Below are positions 57,654-64,000 of a stretch of DNA of 64,000 nucleotides, in pieces (the first letter of the stretch is position 1; each line of letters starts with the position of its first letter). The notes below the pieces were generated by a model. The model had not been told where the DNA came from, did no database searches, and was given only the letters and a program-made list of their open reading frames with translations. The stretch spans positions 22,479,501 through 22,543,500 of the forward strand of contig CM027382.1 of assembly GCA_015680905.1 (NCBI GenBank). The letters are read 5' to 3'. The translations under genes and the position numbers were made by a program. Source of the stretch: Coptis chinensis. Its lineage: Eukaryota > Streptophyta > Magnoliopsida > Ranunculales > Ranunculaceae.

Positions 57654-58834
57654 CTAAATTAACCATCTTAACGCATAGCAGCCGTTCGTCTCATGATTGT
57701 GTATTTGATGATAGGCACAATAGGGTCTGCCTTGTACCTCTACTGGCTTGGTTCGTGGACCCTCATACCCCTGCAAATTCTGAATCAACGGTAGTATTTC
57801 ACTCAACGATTTATTCAGTGACACTTTCTCTTCCTCGCGATAGGGCTTTTTGTCTCGACTCTCCCTCCTAGCCTCTTCTCGGCTCCTCTCGGGCTGCGAC
57901 GAATACCTTCGATATCCGCTGCTCCCTTTGTCAGAGGGCTCATATCGCCGACGCCCCTCACCTTTCTCCAACGATAACACCGCCTTCCCTGGCCTTCTCA
58001 CCTCCTTCTGCATAATGTCCTCATACCTGATGTACTTCTCCACCCTCGGGTACAGGTCCTGTAATGTTGCTATATCATTCTTTGCTACCGACTCATGTAC
58101 CCTTGTTCCTGGGCGTAACCCTCTCTCGAAAGCTATCACTGCCATCCTTTCATCCAGATTCTCCACTTTCAAAGTCTCCGCCTTGAATCTACACAAGAAA
58201 TCTCTCACCGATTCCGCGGACCTTTGCCTTACGTTGAACAAGGCCGCGATGTCCACCACACGCTTCTTCTGGTGTATGAAGTGATCAATAAACGCCTGCT
58301 CTAACTCCTGAAAGTTATTAATACTCTTAGAAGGTAACCTGTAATACCAATCGGATGCTCCCCCTTTTAAGCTTGCCGGGAACATCATACATCTTAGTCC
58401 GTCATATCGCGGCTCCTGCCACAACGGCATCTGCTGCCGAAATGATGAATGTGGTCAGCTGGGTCCCTTGTTCCATCATACCTCTCAAACCTTGGCTGGT
58501 TGAACCTCTTCGGCACCTCCGACTTCCATATCAAATCTGCCAGTGGGTTGCGATTCAACCCCGCCACCACCTGACTCGCCGTACCTCCCACGCCCTTGGT
58601 CTGTCCCAGGCTAGCCTTCAGATCACGGGCGATCATTTCCCTGACTTGTTCCTTGGTGAGCCCCACCACCGTTTGTTCTTCCGCATCAGTTCCCCCTTCC
58701 TCCTCTTTCCCTGCTCTAGACACCTCCCTTTCCGACTCCTCTATTGTTTCTCTCTCCCTCCTTAACCCCTCATTTTCCTCCCTCAACCTCGATATTTCCT
58801 CATGCAACAACCTTGTTTTCTCTGCTCCAGACAT
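57654..58834 (-). CDS. Tat gag region (fossil)
   Basis: A leucine/glutamate coiled-coil start (RLLHEEISRLREENEGLRRE), then the retrotransposon-gag core FPASLKGGASDWYYRLPSKS with FLCRFKAETLKVENLDERM. An Arg/Glu-rich linker leads to a CAYHQIHNHETNGCYAL zinc-binding C-x2-H-x4-H-x4-C pattern typical of Tat gag. Confidence 0.88.
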
Positions 58835-58996
58835 TACTATCTCTTCCCTATCCTACTCCTCCCTTTCGTTCCTTATTGATTCCAAATCCATCTCGGCGAC
58901 CGTCGTCTTTTTTGGTCGCCCCACTCTTCTTTTTGTTGCCATCTCACTATTTTTCACTCTCTCTCTCTCTTTCTTTTCCCCACAGACGGCGCCAAA

Positions 58997-59347
58997 TGTT
59001 GTGACCTACCTCTTCTCCTCCTCTCCTATTCTATTTATAATCCCCCTACTCTCCCTTGGGCCCTCCATCTGTCCCTTCATCTCTCGGTCTATGGATTGCC
59101 ACGTGGTAAGTTCCCGTACGACGTTAGGGTTTTTCCCGTGCTCCTACTGGGCACGTGTCCAGATGGTACAATTCCTGTGTCACTATATCCTTTCCGCTGG
59201 CTCTCACTGTCGGTCCTCGGTTCTCGGCCTCCATTCTTGACTCCCATGTCCACGGCCTTAAATAACATGCCCTTCGTCCCACACCCAGTCCTCTTCCTGG
59301 ATCCATTACCCGCCGGACCCTCGGCCATCATAAATTGGGTCGCTACA
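58997..59347 (-). repeat. 5' LTR of the Tat element
   Basis: 351 bases, minus strand TGTAGCGACCCAA...GGTCACAACA. The primer site TGGCGCCGTCTGTGGGG follows after two bases (58978-58994). Confidence 0.92.
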
Positions 59348-59352
59348 ATACC

Positions 59353-60243
59353 CTCGAAAACAAATCTAATTTTCAATATGTGCCTAAATAGTACAAGTAG
59401 GAAAACTTGTCTATTCTCTCACGTAATCAAATTTTCGATCATCTTTATCCGTGGCTATGTGCACATGCTTCCATCTTCCTTGAGACATCCCACCCAAAGC
59501 ACTCCATAACCATCTCAAATTTAAGCCCTCTAATCTGATTCTTCAAAACTTGTTTAAGTTAAGTCTTAATTCAATTTGATTATATTGGTTTATCTACAAT
59601 TTAGTTCTTTAGTCTTCATTCTATCTCAAGATAATATGCATCACTTTCCTACTTCTCCATTATCTTCAATAACAGATTTGGAAAAAGATTCCCATGAACA
59701 ACCCACACTAGACAAACTAGCAATTTGAACTCTTGATAATCAGGAACTTATCTCATTTAAACCGATTGTTTTAGAGTAATAAAAAACATCTAATAACAGA
59801 ATCAATGTTGATGCCTCTATTTGGTAGGTTTTGGAGAAAAACATTTTCTATTTCTGAAAATGGTCTTTCATGATAACAATCAAACAAACAGAATCCAGTA
59901 AGAAATTAACTATGGTGGATAGATTTTGGAAAGGTTTATTAGTTACCATGTGCTTATGTGTTTTTCTTTGAGGGCTTTTTATATATTATAGAAGAAGTGT
60001 CTATGTTACTACCAAATGGGGAAAATGAGAGAAGGGGTGCAATTCACTTGACCCCATTCAAACCGTTAATTAACATGACGTCCCTCATTTAACAGAATGT
60101 ATCAATTGTAAAAAATTGAAAGTTTGATGTATTTTTAGACAAGAAAAATAATACATTTCATTTAATGTAAAAAACACTAAAGTACGCTGTATTTTTACGT
60201 TGTATGCTTGTTTATAAAGTTATTTTGCTTACCAAATAAAAAA
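59353..60243. other. Right part of the host insertion around the Tat element
   Basis: No gene is recognised. The 60125-60225 stretch is an inverted copy of 35440-35545 (shared core GTATTTTTAGACAAG). It ends in an A-rich stretch (AAATAAAAAAAT) at the target copy. Confidence 0.4.
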
Positions 60244-60570
60244 ATGAGAAAACCAACTACAAGTGTCCTATCATAAGTATTAATCTAGGAAATGTGTCAG
60301 CCTCGATTATGTGATTACACAGTCAGTTGCAATGCAACTGTGTATTCATTTAGGAGATGGGGCCACCTCGATTATACGATTACAGAGTCGTTGCAACATA
60401 CATGGCTGAGTGCCTTGAGTTTTGTGAATACGAGCGAAATATGCTCCTGTTTAAACCAAGTCTCCGTCTTATACATACACAAAGTAAGGAAATACGCAAG
60501 TAACTAGTCAAGAGCCTTCAAGCATCTCCCCATCTAAAGTCTCAACTCCCAATATACAAAAGAAAGCTGG
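60244..60570. repeat. Segmental duplication, copy 2, right part
   Basis: Matches 18510-18935, including ATGTGATTACACAGTCAGTTGCAATG and CATCTCCCCATCT; it is interrupted from 34726 by the insertion. It contains a tandem pair of about 60 bases (GTGATTACACAGTCAGTTGC / CGATTACAGAGTCGTTGC). Confidence 0.8.
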
Positions 60571-61431
60571 TGTGTTTGTTTACCAGAATCAGACTTGAAG
60601 AGTGCAATTAAATATAATTATTGGTGGACCATCCACTTTTGGCATGTTTGGGAGGCCTGGAATACAATAGTTAGAATTGAATTCTAAACAAACTCCAAGT
60701 CTTTTTATAAATTAGCGAATGGCCATAGGACAATATTAATTTTTAATTTTGGGTTTAATTAGGGTCGGCATATAATTATGGCTCAATGACATTTTTGCCC
60801 TCCACTTGATGGTTTTGGGCAAAAACATGTCTCCATTTTGTTTGACCGCTTTTATCTTTTTTTTTTCTTTATTCATCTCCCTCCACCAATTTTGGGAATT
60901 AGATTTAATTACAGAGAATGGGCGATTCAAATTTTAACAATGAATTTACATGCAAATAAAGAGGTGCATGCATCTTTAATACGCATGCATAATACTGTTT
61001 CATGCATGTGTAATATATAAATGTATAGTAGTGTTTGCATGCGTCTTATACATATGCATAATGATGTGTGCATGTTGGTATACACATGCATAGTGGTGTT
61101 TGCATGTGTATCGGACTACTACTCTTAAGTCTCAACTTAAAAATATCATCGACGACAACAATATAATATTGAAATTGAGATAAATCACATGATTGATTAA
61201 CCATATTTTGGGTTTAATCTCCCTGGTTGATACATACCCGGTATAAAAGCCCCCTAATTACGTACTAACCCATAAAAAAACCCTATTTTTCTAAAATATC
61301 CAAATTGACTAAAATACCCCCACACATAAAACCCTAGATCTCAAATTTCTCTTCTCTCTTTCTTCTCGCCGCATCCTCTCTTCTAGTAAACACTAGATAT
61401 CCTGCAAAACCAAATTAACATAGAAGATAAG
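60571..61431. other. Intergenic DNA with GCATGCAT-rich repeats
   Basis: No gene is seen. At 60950-61115 a loose tandem array of about 28 bases with ATGCATAATG and TTTGCATGTG cores recurs five or six times; GCATGC/CATGCAT are RY-type palindromes. Confidence 0.55.
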
Positions 61432-61639
61432 ATGAAAAACAACCGAAAAATAAGAGAGATCGAAATACCCAGCAAAACAAAAAAATCAAAAGTTTCCATG
61501 TCACAAACAAAAAGGAAAGCAACTACCGATAAAAAGGCGAAATTGAAGGTAAAAATCATATCTTTTTTGTTTTTAATTTTGTTTGTAAATAAATGAAATC
61601 TAAGGTGAAAATGCTTAATTTATTATATAAATATGCATT

Positions 61640-61830
61640 TTCATATATAAAAGTACAATTACATATATATGTGTATGAATTAGTAAATTAGCTTCATATG
61701 TAAATTTGTGTTTAAGCATATTCTAAATGTGAATTCGTATTTTCACAAGTGAATTTGTATTTACATATTTGAAATTTGTATTTGGTCATCTTTTGAAATT
61801 TGTATTTACATATTCGAAATTTGTATTACA
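61640..61830. repeat. Intronic GAAATTTGTATTTACATAT repeats
   Basis: Several imperfect copies of a unit of about 25 bases (GAAATTTGTATTTACATAT) in intron 1. Similar units recur at 62580-62720 and 63340-63470 in the second intron. Confidence 0.6.
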
Positions 61831-62524
61831 ATAGGATGTAAAATTTACTGGTTCTAACAAGGTATTCCGTTCTTCTGCATTGCTAATGCTAAAGCTTGTA
61901 CAAGATTTGAAGGGAAGAATTAGGGATATTCATATCACCAAGATGAAAGAAACTCCTTTTGGTCATCTTTTTATAGTTTTTGTCGATGGAAAGGTCGATA
62001 GTAGAATGTTAGAGAAACCAAGCCACATCATTATAAAGTTGTTAGCGAGTTAGTGCAAGGATAGGCATAAGTTTAAGACAGGAAGTAAGTTTGTGTCTTT
62101 ATGTCCATATGATGTGGCTGTAACCTTTGGGCTTCCTGTGATGGGGAAAGTTGTTGTTTTCCAGTTAGGAACGAGAATAGACAAAGCTATTTCTGGATCA
62201 CCATTCCTGTTGAGACGTTTCTCCGGAGTTAACAAGATAACAACAATGGTTGTAAAAGAAATCTTGAACCAGATTGTAGATTCAACAGACCCTATGGACA
62301 TTGAAGATGTGGTGAGACTACTCGTCATTTTTATGGTGATGACAGTATTTGTAAGTAGTGGTGCGAGTGGAATAGCTTGGTCCTTCCCAAAGCATGTTGA
62401 GACTTTGGAAGCTATGTGGAGTGTGTCATGGGATGCCTCAGTTCACTCAGAACTTATTGAAAAAATTCAGAAGTGGGATAGCAGTAGTCCATTCAAAATT
62501 TCAGGATGCATTATTTAGCTTTTG

Positions 62525-63521
62525 GTAAGTTAAGTTTGTTTTCTAACATATGTGTAGTCATATTTTCATAGCATATATCACCTCACATGATAAAAGAGAA
62601 TATACATTTGCATATACATATGCCAGATGTCATATGTTGGTAATATACTAACATTATATTGTCTGCATTTTAGTATTTTCGTATGTAATTTTGTTTTCAC
62701 ATATGCATAGTCATATTTTCATAGTCTATATCACAACCTTATAGGGATGTTTTCTAGATTTATCCTTCAAATTTGTAGATGAAATCCCGTATCCATCCCC
62801 ATTGGTGGCCCTTAGTGCTCACTATAGACTAGTCCTATATTTCAGCTTCTTAATGAAATAGTAGTCCTGAGGTCACTGTTGGATTTTAGTACACTATCTA
62901 TATTACTATTGCGCAGGGCCTTGAAATAGTGATGATTGCTCAAGTTACGTTAGACTGCATGGTGTATATCGTAGCACAGAGACTATCATTGCAAGAAGTG
63001 TTGTAATTGGCACATGGTGCTTAGGAGAAGGACTCTGTACAATCCAAATCTGAAAATTTTGTCACCCATACTGGGTCTGTATTCCTAAAAATCTGGTTTG
63101 TACAGCGCCAGTTATAAACTTATCATTGATTGATTGTAGATTGTACATCCTTTCAAACAAAGCAAAAGTTGATTAGTCAATCAGTGTTTTTGGTGGAGAT
63201 CTAGTTGTACTTTTTAGCATAACATTATTTTTGAGTTTGGACTGAAAATCTGATTGACAGAATTCATGTTAGTCGGTTAATTAGAGAGTTAGTTAGGGAT
63301 GACCGACCACATTACTAATTGCAATTAGGGATAACCTTAGAAATATATATGAAAATATATTTACATATGTCAGGTGTATGAAAATATATACGAAAATAGA
63401 AATTTACATATGAAAATCTATATTTGTATATGAAAATTGAAATTTGCATATCCAATGCAGATGTCATATGTCATATGTTGGAAAAAGATGTTGCAAATAC
63501 AAATTCACATGTTATGTGCAG
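62525..63521 (+). other. Second intron of the right-edge pseudogene
   Basis: Bounded by GTAAGT (62525) and TGTGCAG (63521). It holds the CATAT/TTTGCATAT repeats and otherwise unrecognised DNA with no open frame. Confidence 0.55.
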
Positions 63522-63925
63522 TACTTTTTGTGTGAGCATGTGAAACTTTGTGAGCCAGTCCGCGAGACTTGCTTCCCACAGATTGCAAAAGTGGTCGATG
63601 AAACGACTAGCGGATGAAGTACCAAAAACTTTCAAGCTAGAAAATGTTCCCAATTGCCACATCAAAGTAAAATTGGAACTAATCGAGGAAGAGAAAGAGG
63701 CATTATACCCTGAACACCACCAAAGTGAAGCTGAAAGCTTGAGGAGGGAAAATGCTGAGTTAAAAAGGGAGAATGAAGAGTTGAGGAAACTTAGTAAATA
63801 TTTAAGGGGTGAACTTGGTAGACTGACGAGAATAGTTTGTGAAGAGAGTCTAGAAGATATGTTTGAAAATTATGAACATAGCGAGTTCTATGGGGAGGAA
63901 AATAGGAGAAATGTAGATTCTGTTG

Positions 63926-64000
63926 GAGGAGGAGATGTCGGTTTGGTTGAAAGGGGAGGAGATGTAGATATGGTTGAAGGAGGAGGAGATGTAGATATGG
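63926..64000 (+). repeat. GGAGGAGATGTAGATATGGTTG tandem repeat in exon 3
   Basis: Three imperfect copies of a 30-33 base unit that encodes GGGDVDMVE; the third is cut by the window edge. Confidence 0.8.

Larger units (their letters stand above)
35654..59347 (-). mobile_element. Tat-lineage Ty3/gypsy retrotransposon split by a nested element
   Basis: Fossil with both LTRs and a near-perfect target duplication (ATACT 35649-35653, ATACC 59348-59352). Read on the minus strand: LTR, primer site, gag, protease, reverse transcriptase (interrupted by the 42295-56359 element), RNase H, a second archaeal-type RNase H, integrase, then an ORF in the opposite sense and the 3' LTR. The second RNase H plus antisense ORF mark the Tat lineage. 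Without the nested element it is about 9.6 kb. The LTRs differ at about 27 of 351 positions (about 8%), older than the nested insertion. Besides the nested insertion there are several breaks. Confidence 0.92.
61432..64000 (+). pseudogene. Multi-exon pseudogene of a plant protein family, runs off the right edge
   Basis: Exon 1 (61432-61548) is a Lys/Ser-rich leader, MKNNRKIREIEIPSKTKKSK and so on, ending at GTAAAA. Exon 2 (61835-62524) begins DVKFTGSNKVFRSS and contains PFGHLFIVFVDGKVD, PYDVAVTFGLPVMGKVV and IAWSFPKHVETLEAMWSVSW. Exon 3 (63522 on) reads YFLCEHVKLCEP, then a coiled coil (LRRENAELKRENEELRKL) and Gly-Asp-rich repeats. All borders are GT...AG and phase 0. It resembles plant transposon-associated proteins with a DUF1985-like region, but I cannot name the family firmly. 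In-frame TAG codons at 62051 and 62516 (first where Trp is expected, second where Leu is expected) and a frameshift near 63587 mark it as dead. Confidence 0.6.

Noticed and set aside
1-64000. CRISPR arrays, tRNA and rRNA genes
   Set aside because: No regular spacer-repeat arrays and no cloverleaf or rRNA sequence seen; the tandem arrays present have variable spacing and belong to transposons.

Overview
This is a stretch of nuclear plant DNA, most likely from a eudicot. The evidence is nested Ty3/gypsy and Ty1/copia retrotransposons of plant-only lineages (Athila-like, Tat-like, Tork/Tnt1-like), a CACTA transposon, MITEs, GT...AG introns, and relics of plant gene families (a heavy-metal-associated isoprenylated protein, an OMA1-like mitochondrial peptidase, an HSP70 exon). 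The genus cannot be fixed from sequence alone; Papaver or another basal eudicot is only a guess. I found no gene that looks intact and functional, and no tRNA, rRNA or CRISPR array. This is repeat-dominated intergenic heterochromatin.

Layout. 1-3500: the 3' part of an Athila-like element running in from outside the window. 3500-5477: anonymous repeat-rich DNA with a degenerate tandem array. 5478-9992: a non-autonomous CACTA transposon with arrays of AAGTGATGT motifs at both ends and a captured HSP70 exon that still has its intron borders. 10745-12080: the 5' end (LTR, primer site, gag) of a Tat-like element on the minus strand. 12192-12430: a decayed HIPP gene. 15526-16479: an OMA1-like peptidase pseudogene, followed by anonymous DNA that was duplicated as a block. 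18227-18401 and 19281-19770: two MITEs. 20054-25600: a copia element on the minus strand. 26440-32005: the 3' part of a Tat-like element with two tandem antisense ORFs and hairpin-rich repeats. 32341-34726 and 60244-60570: the second copy of the OMA1 block, split by a large insertion. 35654-59347: a Tat-lineage element on the minus strand, itself split by a 14 kb Athila-like element at 42295-56359. 61432-64000: a multi-exon pseudogene of a plant family I cannot name with confidence.

History read from repeats and target duplications. The OMA1 block duplicated first. The second copy then took an insertion flanked by a copy of about 15 bp of target. A Tat element landed inside that insertion (LTRs differ by roughly 8% by eye). 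Later an Athila-like element landed in the Tat polymerase region (LTRs differ by roughly 4%; exact 5 bp target duplication GCGTC). The copia element (LTRs differ by about 6%) inserted independently. A solo LTR in copy 2 and a MITE in copy 1 each have an empty site in the other copy. The most unusual content is the antisense, apparently intron-containing ORF family carried by the Tat elements, present here three times, and the CACTA element with its captured exon.
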